A DNA stretch of 64,000 nucleotides from Vibrio coralliirubri (GCF_024347375.1 NZ_AP025471.1:1860001-1924000), one strand, 5' to 3'; counted from the first letter of the stretch, positions 17,091-26,577 are shown. Program-made: numbers and translations. Notes: a model not told the origin generated them from the sequence alone.

Positions 17091-17866
17091 TGGCTAAGTT
17101 CGCAGCAAACTTAACGATGTTATTCACAGAAGTACCATTTCTAGAGCGTTTTGAAAAAGCACACCAAGTCGGTTTCAAAGCTGTTGAATACCTATTCCCT
17201 TATGCATTTGAGGCCGAAGAGCTTGCAGAAAAAATGCAGAGATTTGGTTTTGAACAGGCGCTGTTCAACATGCCTCCAGGTGATTGGGACGCAGGCGAAC
17301 GAGGCTTCGCAGCTATTCCTGGCCGTGAAGAAGAGTTTAAAGCCAGCGTTGATACGGCACTTATGTACGCTAAAGCGCTGAATTGCAAGAAAGTTCACGC
17401 GATGTCGGGTCTACATGATGCGAATTTCACGAGGCAGCAACACGTTGAAACTTTTATCTCAAATATTCGTTTTGCCGCAGATAAGTTTGCTGAGCATGAC
17501 ATCGAATTGATGATTGAACCGCTAAATAGCCGTGATGTTCCTAATTACTTCGTTGCTCACCAACGTGACGCTGTCGAACTGATTAAGTTAGTCGATAGGC
17601 CAAATGTGAAGCTGCAACTCGACCTTTATCACGCGCAAATCATGGATGGTGATTTAAGTACTTTGATTCGTGAAGTTGCTGCTTATACCGGTCATATCCA
17701 AATTGCTTCTGTGCCAGAAAGGCATGAACCATCGGAAGGCGAACTGAACTACCCACACTTGTTTAGTGTTTTGGATGATTCAGGTTACCAAGGTTGGATT
17801 GGTTGTGAATATAACCCAAGAGGCACGACAGAAGAGGGGCTTGGCTGGGTAAAAAGTTATTTATAG
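17090..17866 (+). CDS. otnI: 2-oxo-tetronate isomerase
   Basis: A 258-residue TIM-barrel isomerase of the hydroxypyruvate-isomerase (Hyi/OtnI) group. Family blocks: 'KFAANLTMLFTEVPFLERF', 'YLFPYAFEAEEL', 'LFNMPPGDWDAGERGFAAIPGR' (cut here), 'LMIEPLNSRDVPNYF', 'LQLDLYHAQIMDG' and 'IGCEYNPRG'; the two glutamates in IEPLN and GCEYNP are the metal-binding pair. It converts 2-oxo-tetronate, made by LtnD, to 3-oxo-tetronate for the kinase. The start overlaps the otnC stop by one base. Confidence 0.9.
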   Translation: MAKFAANLTMLFTEVPFLERFEKAHQVGFKAVEYLFPYAFEAEELAEKMQRFGFEQALFNMPPGDWDAGERGFAAIPGREEEFKASVDTALMYAKALNCKKVHAMSGLHDANFTRQQHVETFISNIRFAADKFAEHDIELMIEPLNSRDVPNYFVAHQRDAVELIKLVDRPNVKLQLDLYHAQIMDGDLSTLIREVAAYTGHIQIASVPERHEPSEGELNYPHLFSVLDDSGYQGWIGCEYNPRGTTEEGLGWVKSYL

Positions 17867-18045
17867 CGCGGTGTGAATGGCGTTTATATGTAACGAACCA
17901 TAAAAGTAAAAACTGATTTAGATAACACGGCTTACAGGTAAGCCAACATATAACGACAAAGTGCAATAGGTGATCCCGATATCACCTATATGCACCACCC
18001 TACAATTTTCATAAAAATGAAGAAAGAGACAAAAGGAATATAAAA

Positions 18046-19500
18046 ATGGATGGAGCACTGATAGGCATCGTAATTGGCATCTTAGCCATGATGGGTATGA
18101 TTATTAAAACGAGAATCCCAGTCGCACTTGCTATGGTTATTGCAAGTATCATCATGGGTCTTTTTGCGGGTATGGCGCCAACAGAGTTGATTGATGCAAT
18201 TAAAGCTGGTTTTGGTGGCGTGCTTGGTGGTATTGGTTTGATCATCGCGTTCGGCGTTATCATGGGCGCGTGTTTCGAACGCTCTGGAGCCGCTGTTCGA
18301 ATGGCAAAAACGTTTGTAAAGCTGTGTGGTAAAGGTCGTGAAGACTTAGCACTAGGTTTTACAGGGGTGCTTGTCGCTATACCAGTTTTCTGTGACTCTG
18401 CGTACATCATTTTGCATTCTCTTGTTCGCGCAATTTCACGTGATACGGGTAAGTCAGCGGTTGGCCTAGGTGTGACTCTAGCGCTTGGCTTGCTTATCAC
18501 TCACGCACTTGTGCCACCAACACCGGGTCCAGTTGCTGTGGCTGGAATTCTGGGTGTAGATCTAGGTGAATACATGTTATGGGGTTTGATGGTTTCTATC
18601 CCTATGATGCTTCTTTCTATGATTTATATTCGTCGAGTAGGTAACGAGTACTACCGCGTACCAAATGGTGAGACATGGATTACTAACCAAGCTGATTGGG
18701 CAAACCTTGAGAAAGTGAAAGAAACAGATGACAGAGAGCTACCAAGTAACTTTTTATCATTCGGTCCAATTCTGCTGCCAATCGCATTCATCCTAATCAA
18801 CACGCTTGTTGGTCAAGGTGACACTGCAATGCACAACGTTATTTCGTTGATTGGTAACCCAGTGGTTGCTGTTGGTATCGGTGTTCTTATGGCGCTATAC
18901 GGTCTTACTCGTCATATTGAGCGCAAAGACATGGTTAGCTCTATGGATGATGCTCTGTCTACTACAGGTCTAATTCTTGTGGTAACTGGCTGTGGTGGCG
19001 CAATGGGTGCAGTACTTAAAGCATCAGGTGCTGGCCCTCAAGTAGCCGAAGCTATCGCGAGCAGCGGTATTCCACCTCTACTTGTACCACTTGCAATTGC
19101 TTCAATGCTTCGTCTAATCCAAGGTTCAGCAACGGCATCAATGATGGTTGCAGCAACGATGACACTGCCTCTAGTCGAAACGTTAGGTCTAGACCCAGTA
19201 TTCGTAGCACTTGCATGTGCGGTAGGTCCGGTTGGCTTCTCTCATTTGAACGATTCATACTTCCACATCATCAACCGTACGTTAGGTATTACTGAACTTG
19301 CTGACCAAATTAAGATCTGGTCTGTGTCTTCAACTATCGCATGGGCGATTGGTGCAAGCATCATCATGATTCTAAACTTAGTGTTTGGTAAAGGCGGTAC
19401 GTTGATCGACCCACTGATTCCAATTGCGGTTCTAGGTGCTGTATTCGTTTGGCTAAAAAGCAAAGAGAAATCACAAGTAAAGACAGCCGTTACTAACTAA
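18046..19500 (+). CDS. GntP-family sugar-acid permease
   Basis: A 484-residue transporter of about 12-14 helices from the gluconate:H+ symporter (GntP) family. Recognisable blocks: 'GFGGVLGGIGLIIAFGVIMG', 'LVPPTPGPVAVAGILGVDLG', 'LRLIQGSATASMMVAATM' and 'GPVGFSHLNDSYFHIINR'. It follows otnI after 179 bp and is followed by a strong terminator, so it may have its own promoter or be the distal operon gene. The context suggests it imports erythronate, threonate or a related short acid. Confidence 0.9.
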   Translation: MDGALIGIVIGILAMMGMIIKTRIPVALAMVIASIIMGLFAGMAPTELIDAIKAGFGGVLGGIGLIIAFGVIMGACFERSGAAVRMAKTFVKLCGKGREDLALGFTGVLVAIPVFCDSAYIILHSLVRAISRDTGKSAVGLGVTLALGLLITHALVPPTPGPVAVAGILGVDLGEYMLWGLMVSIPMMLLSMIYIRRVGNEYYRVPNGETWITNQADWANLEKVKETDDRELPSNFLSFGPILLPIAFILINTLVGQGDTAMHNVISLIGNPVVAVGIGVLMALYGLTRHIERKDMVSSMDDALSTTGLILVVTGCGGAMGAVLKASGAGPQVAEAIASSGIPPLLVPLAIASMLRLIQGSATASMMVAATMTLPLVETLGLDPVFVALACAVGPVGFSHLNDSYFHIINRTLGITELADQIKIWSVSSTIAWAIGASIIMILNLVFGKGGTLIDPLIPIAVLGAVFVWLKSKEKSQVKTAVTN

Positions 19501-19521
19501 TACTGCTTACCTTTATATACT

Positions 19522-19567
19522 GCCCCTATTAAGTGATTAGCTTGCTGATCTTCAATAGGGGCATTTT
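19522..19567 (+). terminator. Intrinsic terminator after the GntP gene
   Basis: GCCCCTATT (from 19522) pairs with AATAGGGGC around a loop of about 23 bases and is followed by ATTTTT. It ends the tetronate transcription unit before the glycerate kinase gene. Confidence 0.75.
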
Positions 19568-19613
19568 TGGATCGGGCACTCATCAAAATTACTAATCTTT
19601 TGGATCTCTCAGT

Positions 19614-20786
19614 ATGAAAATTGTTATTGCACCAGACTCGTTTAAAGAATCTTTATCGGCTGTATCGGTGGCGGCGTACATTGAAAAGGGCTTTCGTGAA
19701 ATCTTCCCTGACGCTGAATACGTGACCTTGCCTTTGGCCGATGGCGGCGAAGGGACTGTGGATGTGTTACTGCAAGGATTAGCGGGGCAGAAGCGAACAC
19801 ATCAAGTGGAAGGGCCGTTGGGCGCATTGGTTAATGCTGAATGGGCGATGCTTGAGCCATCCGATAGTAACCCGAACAAAACGGCACTGGTTGAAATTGC
19901 TGCGGCATCTGGTTTGGATTTACTGACACCAGAGCAACGTGATCCATTGGTTGCTTCTTCATTCGGTACTGGGCAACTGATTTTGGAAGCGATAGAGCGG
20001 GGCGCTCAAACGATTATTCTTGGATTGGGTGGCAGTGCGACTAATGATGGTGGTGCGGGTATTGTTCAAGCTTTAGGTGGTCGTTTGCTAGATCAAAAAG
20101 AGCAAGAGCTTAACCGAGGTGGTGCTGCGCTAGCGGAGTTAGCATCTATTGACCTTACAGGTCTAGATTCACGCTGTGCTGATATCGAGTTAATTGTGGC
20201 GTGCGATGTCGATAATCCGCTGTGTGGTGATAACGGTGCCAGCCATATATTCGGCCCACAAAAAGGGGCGACACCGGAACAAGTCTTACTGCTTGATAAG
20301 GCGCTTGCGAATTTTGCTCAAGTTGCTGAATCTCAAGGCTGTATTCGAGGTGATGACTCTGTTCACAAGCGTACTGGTTATGGTGCGGCTGGTGGGGCTC
20401 CAATGGGGCTTGGTTTGTTGTTTAACATGCAGATTAAACCGGGTATTGAGATGGTGCTTGATGTTTTGCAAGCCGATGAAGTATTGAAAGGCGCAGACCT
20501 TGTGATTACCGGTGAAGGGCAAATGGATAACCAAACTCTGCAAGGAAAAACGCCTTATGGGATTGCTAAACGTGCGAGCTTACAGGGCATTCCAACCATA
20601 GGAATTGCCGGATCTTTAGGCACCGAAGTAGAAGCCTTATATAGCGAAATGAACAGCTTGTTTGGTACCGTGAGATCACCTCAAACCTTAGAAAAAGTAC
20701 TACAAGAGGCTGATATCAACTTGACGAGAACGGCAAGAAATATTGCAGCGACTTTACGGTTAGGTCACAAAATATCGCAAAAATAG
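19614..20786 (+). CDS. Glycerate kinase, type 1
   Basis: A 390-residue GarK/GlxK-type kinase that phosphorylates D-glycerate. It starts KIVIAPDSFKESLSAVSVA and holds 'PLADGGEGTVDVL', 'GLGGSATNDGGAGIVQALGG', 'ACDVDNPLCGDNGAS' and 'DLVITGEGQMDNQTLQGKTP', all typical of the family. It lies after the GntP terminator and may be transcribed separately. It is not needed for the tetronate route itself, which ends at DHAP, so it probably serves glycerate taken up by the same or another carrier. Confidence 0.9.
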   Translation: MKIVIAPDSFKESLSAVSVAAYIEKGFREIFPDAEYVTLPLADGGEGTVDVLLQGLAGQKRTHQVEGPLGALVNAEWAMLEPSDSNPNKTALVEIAAASGLDLLTPEQRDPLVASSFGTGQLILEAIERGAQTIILGLGGSATNDGGAGIVQALGGRLLDQKEQELNRGGAALAELASIDLTGLDSRCADIELIVACDVDNPLCGDNGASHIFGPQKGATPEQVLLLDKALANFAQVAESQGCIRGDDSVHKRTGYGAAGGAPMGLGLLFNMQIKPGIEMVLDVLQADEVLKGADLVITGEGQMDNQTLQGKTPYGIAKRASLQGIPTIGIAGSLGTEVEALYSEMNSLFGTVRSPQTLEKVLQEADINLTRTARNIAATLRLGHKISQK

Positions 20787-21073
20787 TGGGCATCTACAAG
20801 ATGGGGTGAACCGATGTTTGGTTTGCTGTGTTTCGTAAGTTCATGATTATTATATTGTAAATATTCTTATCAATATGAAATGATTATGATTTAGATCATT
20901 AACTTGATAGGTTTTGTCCATGATAACGATAATTACAAACGATTATATTTTACTTTGATTCAAGCTTATTCTATATCCTTAGTTACTGCGTGGTTTTGTG
21001 TGATGAATAACTACCATACAGAAGTGGCGGTGCAACAAAGATGCTGCACCTAAAAGGTAATAAGGAATTGATG
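20787..21073. other. katA upstream region
   Basis: 287 bp without a gene, strongly AT-rich. It presumably carries the catalase promoter and peroxide control, but I found no OxyR, Fur or sigma site convincing enough to mark. Confidence 0.3.
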
Positions 21074-22525
21074 ATGAGTAAAAAACTAACTACAGCTGCG
21101 GGTTGTCCTGTTGCTCATAACCAGAATGTTCAAACTGCGGGCAAACGTGGTCCTCAACTTCTTCAAGATGTTTGGTTTTTGGAGAAATTGGCCCATTTTG
21201 ATCGTGAAGTGATTCCAGAGCGTCGTATGCACGCGAAAGGCTCAGGTGCTTACGGCACATTTACCGTTACACACGACATCACAAAATACACCAAGGCAAA
21301 ATTGTTCTCTGAAGTAGGTAAAAAAACCGACTTGTTTGCACGTTTCACAACAGTTGCGGGTGAGCGCGGTGCTGCCGATGCTGAGCGTGATATTCGTGGC
21401 TTTGCATTGAAGTTTTATACTGAAGAAGGCAACTGGGATATGGTGGGTAACAATACGCCAGTATTCTTCCTTCGTGATCCTCTTAAGTTCCCTGACTTAA
21501 ACCACGCGGTGAAACGTGATCCTCGCACCAACATGCGTAGCGCGAAAAACAACTGGGATTTCTGGACTTCTCTTCCGGAAGCTTTGCACCAAATTACTAT
21601 CGTAATGAGTGACCGTGGTATTCCTGCGACTTACCGTCACATGCACGGCTTTGGTAGCCACACGTTCAGCTTCATCAATGCTGATAACGAACGTTTCTGG
21701 GTTAAATTCCACTTCAAATCTCAGCAAGGTATTAAGAACCTTTCTGATGCAGAAGCGGCACAAGTGATCGGTGATGATCGCGAAAGCCACCAACGTGATT
21801 TGCTAGACAGCATCGATAACCAAGACTTCCCGAAATGGACGCTGAAAGTACAAGTGATGCCAGAAGCGGATGCAGCGAAGGTTCCATACAACCCGTTTGA
21901 TTTAACTAAGATCTGGCCTCATGCAGATTACCCGTTGATTGAAGTGGGTGAATTCGAGCTAAACCGTAACCCACAAAACTTCTTCGCAGAAGTTGAGCAG
22001 TCGGCATTCAACCCGGCGAACGTAGTTCCAGGTATCAGCTTCTCACCAGACAAGATGCTACAAGGTCGTCTGTTTGCTTACGGTGATGCACAACGTTACC
22101 GTTTGGGTGTAAACCATCAGCATATTCCAGTGAACGCTCCTCGTTGCCCAGTACACAGCTACCACCGTGATGGCGCGATGCGTGTCGATGGTAACTTCGG
22201 TGGCACATTAGGTTATGAGCCAAACAACGAAGGTCAATGGGCTGAGCAGCCAGATTTCGCTGAACCAGCATTGAACCTAGATGGTGCAGCAGCACACTGG
22301 GATCACCGCGAAGATGAAGATTACTTCTCGCAACCGGGTGACTTGTTCCGCCTAATGACACCAGAGAAGCAAGCGATTCTTTTTGATAACACTGCTCGCA
22401 ACCTAGGCGGCGTGCCAAAAGAGATTCAATTGCGTCACCTAAGACACTGTTACAAAGCCGACCCTGCATACGGTGAAGGCATTGGTAAACTGCTTGAAAT
22501 CGACGTGAGCGAATTTAAGTCGTAA
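21074..22525 (+). CDS. katA: Clade-3-type small-subunit haem catalase
   Basis: A cytosolic monofunctional catalase of 483 residues. The distal histidine is in [14 protein letters not shown], the distal asparagine in [14 protein letters not shown], and the proximal tyrosine in [15 protein letters not shown]. The length fits small-subunit catalases. I choose ATG 21074: AAGGA at 21062-21066 is seven bases away; ATG 21071 and an upstream start at 21041 are less well spaced. A strong terminator follows. It is expected to be induced by hydrogen peroxide. Confidence 0.94.
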   Translation: MSKKLTTAAGCPVAHNQNVQTAGKRGPQLLQDVWFLEKLAHFDREVIPERRMHAKGSGAYGTFTVTHDITKYTKAKLFSEVGKKTDLFARFTTVAGERGAADAERDIRGFALKFYTEEGNWDMVGNNTPVFFLRDPLKFPDLNHAVKRDPRTNMRSAKNNWDFWTSLPEALHQITIVMSDRGIPATYRHMHGFGSHTFSFINADNERFWVKFHFKSQQGIKNLSDAEAAQVIGDDRESHQRDLLDSIDNQDFPKWTLKVQVMPEADAAKVPYNPFDLTKIWPHADYPLIEVGEFELNRNPQNFFAEVEQSAFNPANVVPGISFSPDKMLQGRLFAYGDAQRYRLGVNHQHIPVNAPRCPVHSYHRDGAMRVDGNFGGTLGYEPNNEGQWAEQPDFAEPALNLDGAAAHWDHREDEDYFSQPGDLFRLMTPEKQAILFDNTARNLGGVPKEIQLRHLRHCYKADPAYGEGIGKLLEIDVSEFKS

Positions 22526-22549
22526 TCAATCATCTTAACTAGTTAATTG

Positions 22550-22585
22550 AAAGGCCGTTGAGTGAATCACTCGATGGCCTTTTTT
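22550..22585 (+). terminator. Intrinsic terminator of katA
   Basis: AAAGGCC...GAGTGA-at-CACTC...GGCC followed by TTTTTT, starting 25 bp after the stop. Confidence 0.85.
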
Positions 22586-22742
22586 GATCTCTTGGTTTAT
22601 CAAGCAACCCTAAATCATTGAAAAATTTAATAATCTACATTGATAGTTTTTACCTATCGAATTGATAAATCTATCCCATTATCTTTGTAAGAGTGATGGG
22701 ATTATTCTGTGGCTATCAGTTTATAAAGTAGAAGAGTTTGAG

Positions 22743-23615
22743 ATGAATAAGAGCGCATTAATCGTTGAAGGTGGAGCAATGAGAGGCATTTTTGCTGCCG
22801 GAGTTTTAGACGCCTTTATGCAAGACGATTTCCGTCCTTATGATTTTGCCATCGGCGTATCTGCAGGTGTGTCGAATCTGGTTGGCTACTTATCTCATGC
22901 ACCAAAACGTAGTTATGATGTGATCACCACTATGGCGACGGATAAGACCTTCTTTAACCCTGCTCGCTTTGCTAAAGGCGGTAACTTAGTGGACGTGAAA
23001 TGGTTATGGAACGAATCCAATCAACGTTATCCGCTCGATTGTGGTGAGTTGTTTTCAAGCATCCCACTCATCGCTGCTGTCACAAATGTCGATACGGGCA
23101 GTGCGGACTACTATCATATCAAGCCAGAAAACCTCTCTAACGTGGTGGAAGCAACCACCGCTTTGCCTATTGCTTACCGAGAAACACCGTGCTTCTCTGG
23201 TGGCTGTTATACCGATGGTGGTGTCGCGGATTCGATTCCGGTTCGCGAAGCCTATCGTCGTGGTGCGCGAGACATTACGGTGATTCTTTCTCATCCTTTG
23301 AGTTACCGAATGAAGCCTCAAAAGCACCAATGGATGCTGAAAAAGCTACTAAAGAAATTCCCAAATATTGCTGAATCAATGGCGGTGCGTGCTGAAAACT
23401 ACAACCAGTCTTTGGAGTTCATTCGTAATCCACCTAAAGATGCGACCATTAAAGTGATTGCGCCACCTGAAGCCTTCGCGGTTAAGCGTTTAACTATGGA
23501 TCAAAGTACTCTTAATGCAGGTTATGAGATGGGCATTAAAGCGGGTGAAGAGCACCTTGCCATTCGAAAAGGCGTTTATGGTTTGGATACCGAGGATTGT
23601 CATTTCTGCGTCTAG
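22743..23615 (+). CDS. Patatin-like phospholipase
   Basis: A 290-residue patatin-family acyl hydrolase. The oxyanion/glycine-rich block is VEGGAMRGIFAAGVLDAF, the nucleophile serine is in the GVSAGVSN elbow (G-x-S-x-G), and the catalytic aspartate is in YTDGGVADS (DGG), so the Ser-Asp dyad is complete. I start at ATG 22743, preceded by AGAAGAG; upstream codons add a non-family extension. No signal peptide, so it acts in the cytosol, presumably on phospholipids. Similar E. coli protein: YjjU. Confidence 0.85.
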   Translation: MNKSALIVEGGAMRGIFAAGVLDAFMQDDFRPYDFAIGVSAGVSNLVGYLSHAPKRSYDVITTMATDKTFFNPARFAKGGNLVDVKWLWNESNQRYPLDCGELFSSIPLIAAVTNVDTGSADYYHIKPENLSNVVEATTALPIAYRETPCFSGGCYTDGGVADSIPVREAYRRGARDITVILSHPLSYRMKPQKHQWMLKKLLKKFPNIAESMAVRAENYNQSLEFIRNPPKDATIKVIAPPEAFAVKRLTMDQSTLNAGYEMGIKAGEEHLAIRKGVYGLDTEDCHFCV

Positions 23616-23642
23616 GAACGTTTTTAGAATACTGGATAAACG

Positions 23643-23682
23643 ACAAAGTCACGCTGTTCACTTAGGAATAGCGTGGCTTTGT
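23643..23682. terminator. Bidirectional hairpin between patatin and ldhA genes
   Basis: ACAAAGtCACGCT pairs with AGCGTGgCTTTGT across a short loop, between two convergent stops. Confidence 0.55.
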
Positions 23683-23735
23683 ATTTGCAGAGCTAGTTTG
23701 TTTTTAACTCAGTCTGCTATCAACTCAATCTGCTA

Positions 23736-24728
23736 TTAAACGAGTTCGTTGCCGCTGGTGTTGCCAGCAAAGAAAGCATCAACACTGGTGAGCGTTGTAT
23801 TGGCGATGTTGAACAGAGCATCTTTGGTCAAGAAAGCTTGGTGACCTGTGAACAGCACGTTGTGACAAGCGGATAGGCGACGAAATACGTCATCGACAAT
23901 CACATCGTTAGATTTGTCTTGGAAGAACAACTCTTTCTCGTTGTCGTAAACATCAAGGCCAAGCGCGCCGATTTTACTTTGTTTGAGAGCTTCAATCGCT
24001 GCGGTTGAATCAAGCAGCTCACCACGACTGGTGTTGACGATCATCACGCCATCTTTCATCTTCTCAAATGCCGTTGCATCCAATAAGTGGTAGTTCTCTT
24101 TACTCATCGGGCAGTGCAGAGAAATCACATCAGACTCTTGGTAAAGCTCGTCGAGTTCAACGTATTTAGCGCCTAACTCAACAGCTAACGGGTTTGGATA
24201 TGGGTCGTAGCATAGGATATTCATGCCTAAACCTTTCAGAATTCGCATGGTCGCCAGGCCAATCTTACCCGAGCCAATCACACCGACCGTTTTTCCGTGG
24301 AAGTTAAAGCCAACTAACCCCTCAAGAGAGAAGTTCGCATCACGAGTGCGTTGGTATGCCTTGTGTAGTTTACGGTTCAAACACATCATCATGCCGACTG
24401 TGTGCTCTGCTACTGATTCTGGAGAATAAGCCGGAACGCGAACCACTTGCAGACCAAACTCTTTAGCTGCGTCTAGGTCGACCTTGTCAAAGCCCGCACA
24501 GCGCATTGCGATCAGCTTGGTGCCGCCTTGAGCAAGAATCTCTAACACGTCTCGCGAAAGGTCATCGTTTACAAACGCACAAACCACTTCGTTGTCGTGC
24601 GCCATTTTTGCTGTTGTTGTGGTGAGTCGAAAATCGTGAAAATGAAACTCAGCGTTGAGTTCGCCTTTTGCCAGTTCGAATGACTTTTCGTCGTATGATT
24701 TTGAGCTAAAAAAAGCAATGTTGAGCAT
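23736..24728 (-). CDS. ldhA: D-lactate dehydrogenase, fermentative
   Basis: A 330-residue D-2-hydroxyacid dehydrogenase that reduces pyruvate to D-lactate with NADH. NAD-binding motif GVIGSGKIGLATM; catalytic Arg in NTSRGELLD, Glu in the YDNEKELFF region and His in LFTGHQAFLT. The N-terminus LNIAFFSSKSYDEKSF is that of LdhA. The upstream region carries the structured repeat 24794-25059 only 66 bp from the start codon, so promoter and repeat nearly touch. Confidence 0.93.
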   Translation of the reverse strand: MLNIAFFSSKSYDEKSFELAKGELNAEFHFHDFRLTTTTAKMAHDNEVVCAFVNDDLSRDVLEILAQGGTKLIAMRCAGFDKVDLDAAKEFGLQVVRVPAYSPESVAEHTVGMMMCLNRKLHKAYQRTRDANFSLEGLVGFNFHGKTVGVIGSGKIGLATMRILKGLGMNILCYDPYPNPLAVELGAKYVELDELYQESDVISLHCPMSKENYHLLDATAFEKMKDGVMIVNTSRGELLDSTAAIEALKQSKIGALGLDVYDNEKELFFQDKSNDVIVDDVFRRLSACHNVLFTGHQAFLTKDALFNIANTTLTSVDAFFAGNTSGNELV

Positions 24729-24793
24729 GGCTTCCTCTCTTACCTAAAATATAAATAACCCACTAATTCATTCTCTGAAACGGGATTAAAACA

Positions 24794-25059
24794 AGGGCAT
24801 GTTGACCTTTCGCGGTTAAGTTTTGTTCGAGATAAAATCGTTTTAATCGCGACGAGAGGTTTGCCGCCTAGTCATTCTAAGCAAAACCCTCTCAACAAAG
24901 AGTAAAACGATTTTAGCCGAACCCTTCGGACAGTGTTTGTGGTTCCTTTCTACAGCGTTATCGAATTCTCATGTAGGCGAGCTACACGTCGAATTCTCTG
25001 CCTTGTATATATAACCCACAAACGGCTGCAAAAATCAGCTCGATAGGTCAACATGCCCT
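24794..25059. repeat. Structured 266-bp repeat, copy A (MITE-like)
   Basis: The ends are a 14-bp perfect inverted repeat (24794-24807 with 25046-25059), extendable to 18 of 19. Inside are three further helices: AAAATCGTTTTA (24834-24845) with 24903-24914; CCGAA-CCC-TTCGG (24917-24929); and GTTTGTGG (24935-24942) with 25016-25023, capped by TGTAG-GCGAG-CTACA (24972-24986). ACA stands on both flanks and may be a 3-bp target duplication. Copy B at 56653-56918 is inverted and diverged but keeps every helix. No open frame inside. Confidence 0.8.
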
Positions 25060-25215
25060 ACAACTCTGTTCAGTGTGCTAGAGTTTTTTTCTCTTGTCTA
25101 TCACCATTAGTCATTGTAATTACTATGGTTATTTGGTCTTTTTCTTCAGTTCTTGAACATTAAAAATCACAGTACGAGGCAGCTTGCTTATAAGTTCATC
25201 AATATTGATTGGATC

Positions 25216-25548
25216 TTACTTTCGGGTGTTGAACATCTTCTTGGTCTCTTTTTCAGACCAGAAGTTAATGTTGAATTGTGCGTCGTCGCTAAGCTCTACT
25301 CGATGCCAATATTGAGGTGGGCTTGTGGCAAATTGCCCAGCTTCGATTGTGATAACACTTTCTGGTTCTGTCGCTTCTGCATCGGCAAAACCGTAGAAGG
25401 TGACTGTGCCTTCCATTACACAGATCTGGCCGAATACTCCCTCAGCAGTATTGTGATGATTGAGAAGCGCTGCCGGTATGTTGTCTTTGGTGAAAAATGG
25501 TGTGGAACGTTGAATTTTCCAGTGTGACGGAATACGTAAATGACTCAT
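25216..25548 (-). CDS. DUF1971 (YeaR/TehB N-terminal-like) cupin protein
   Basis: A 110-residue single-domain cupin resembling E. coli YeaR: 'STPFFTKDNIPAALL', 'QICVMEGTVTFYGFAD', 'ESVITIEAGQFATSPPQYWH' and 'FNINFWSE'. In E. coli the relative is induced by nitrate and nitric oxide; the molecular role is unknown. It follows fpr by 56 bp on the same strand and is probably in one operon with it. Confidence 0.8.
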   Translation of the reverse strand: MSHLRIPSHWKIQRSTPFFTKDNIPAALLNHHNTAEGVFGQICVMEGTVTFYGFADAEATEPESVITIEAGQFATSPPQYWHRVELSDDAQFNINFWSEKETKKMFNTRK

Positions 25549-25604
25549 ATAAAACCTCTTCTCTAACTGTTCTGTGCTTCGGTATAAGTGGTGGCAGTTG
25601 TTAT

Positions 25605-26408
25605 TTACCAGTAGTTCTCACTGCTGAATTGACCGGGTTTTCTGCGTAAGTGCTTTTCGAAACCTAAGCTGGTTAGTGCTTCACTTGTGTCACGAACCAT
25701 TTGCGGATTGCCGCAAAGGTAGAAAAAACTGCGGGTTTGATTGAAAGCGACAGACGTGGTTTGCTCAAGGTCGCCTCCAAGTAACAAGCTTGGGATTCGT
25801 CCGCGCAAAGTTCCGGTGACTGATTCTCTAGAAATAATTGGCACATATTGTAGTTTCCCTTGGAAGTGATGAACGAGTTGAGCGATACGGTCTCGATAAG
25901 TCAGGTCTTGTTCTGTTCTTACGGCATGAACCAGTACAAGTTTTTTGAACGAGGCGACTTTTTCAGATTCAGAGCCGTTTTGCTGCTGTATCTGCATGCT
26001 TTCGAGCATTGAGATAAAAGGCCCAACAGCGGTTCCGGTCGAAAGCATCCATAGATCGTCGGCGATCTCTGGGATCTCATCTAAGGTCATAAAGCCACTT
26101 GGGTCTTTGCCGACAAAGATGTCATCGCCCACCTTCAACTCATGAAGTTGAGGTGAAAGCTGACCGTTCTGATCCTTAATAATCAAAAACTCCAGATGTT
26201 GATGACCTTGTTCGTGCTCTGGCGCGTTCACCATCGAATAGGCGCGTCTTACGAACTCATCCTCACTGTTAAGCAAGCCAAGTTTCGTGAATTGCCCCGC
26301 CTGATAGGGAGAGACAGGAGCACTGACTTGAAGTGAGAACAGTTGATCTGTCCATTCCGTCTTGTTTAAGACTTTACCGGTTACCAAACCATGAGGAATA
26401 TCTGTCAT
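25605..26408 (-). CDS. fpr: Ferredoxin(flavodoxin)-NADP reductase
   Basis: A 267-residue FAD-dependent reductase shuttling electrons between NADPH and ferredoxin or flavodoxin. FAD-binding 'RRAYSMVNAPE', NADP-binding 'STGTAVGPFISMLES' and 'LVHAVRTEQDLTY', and the typical C-terminus 'LRRKPGQFSSENYW' are present. I prefer ATG 26408, with AAAGGTGAT upstream, over the longer start at 26453. Paired with a YeaR-like gene, it may serve repair after nitrosative or oxidative stress (inference). Confidence 0.9.
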   Translation of the reverse strand: MTDIPHGLVTGKVLNKTEWTDQLFSLQVSAPVSPYQAGQFTKLGLLNSEDEFVRRAYSMVNAPEHEQGHQHLEFLIIKDQNGQLSPQLHELKVGDDIFVGKDPSGFMTLDEIPEIADDLWMLSTGTAVGPFISMLESMQIQQQNGSESEKVASFKKLVLVHAVRTEQDLTYRDRIAQLVHHFQGKLQYVPIISRESVTGTLRGRIPSLLLGGDLEQTTSVAFNQTRSFFYLCGNPQMVRDTSEALTSLGFEKHLRRKPGQFSSENYW

Positions 26409-26535
26409 ATCATCACCTTTACGTAGAGAAGTTATCTCATTAAGGATACTCAACTATTTACATTTTGGAGTTGCATGTACCATGCCAATAATGAGAATGC
26501 TTATCAATACTAACTTTATGGTGAAAATAATTTGC

Positions 26536-26577
26536 ATTTGTGTCAAATGGACTTATTTAAATTTGTGTCTAAATGAC
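26536..26577. promoter_or_regulatory. Duplicated ATTTGTGTC(T)AAAT element upstream of fpr
   Basis: ATTTGTGTCAAATGGAC (26536-26552) and ATTTGTGTCTAAATGAC (26561-26577) are 25 bp apart; each is itself nearly palindromic (ATTTG...CAAAT). They lie in the 340-bp region between fpr and the divergent acyltransferase gene. They look like a two-site operator; the regulator is unknown. Confidence 0.4.

Noticed and set aside
18009..18500. 163-codon frame antisense to the GntP gene
   Set aside because: Composition is dominated by Ile, Ala, Pro and Ser as expected for the complement of a hydrophobic protein; no support.
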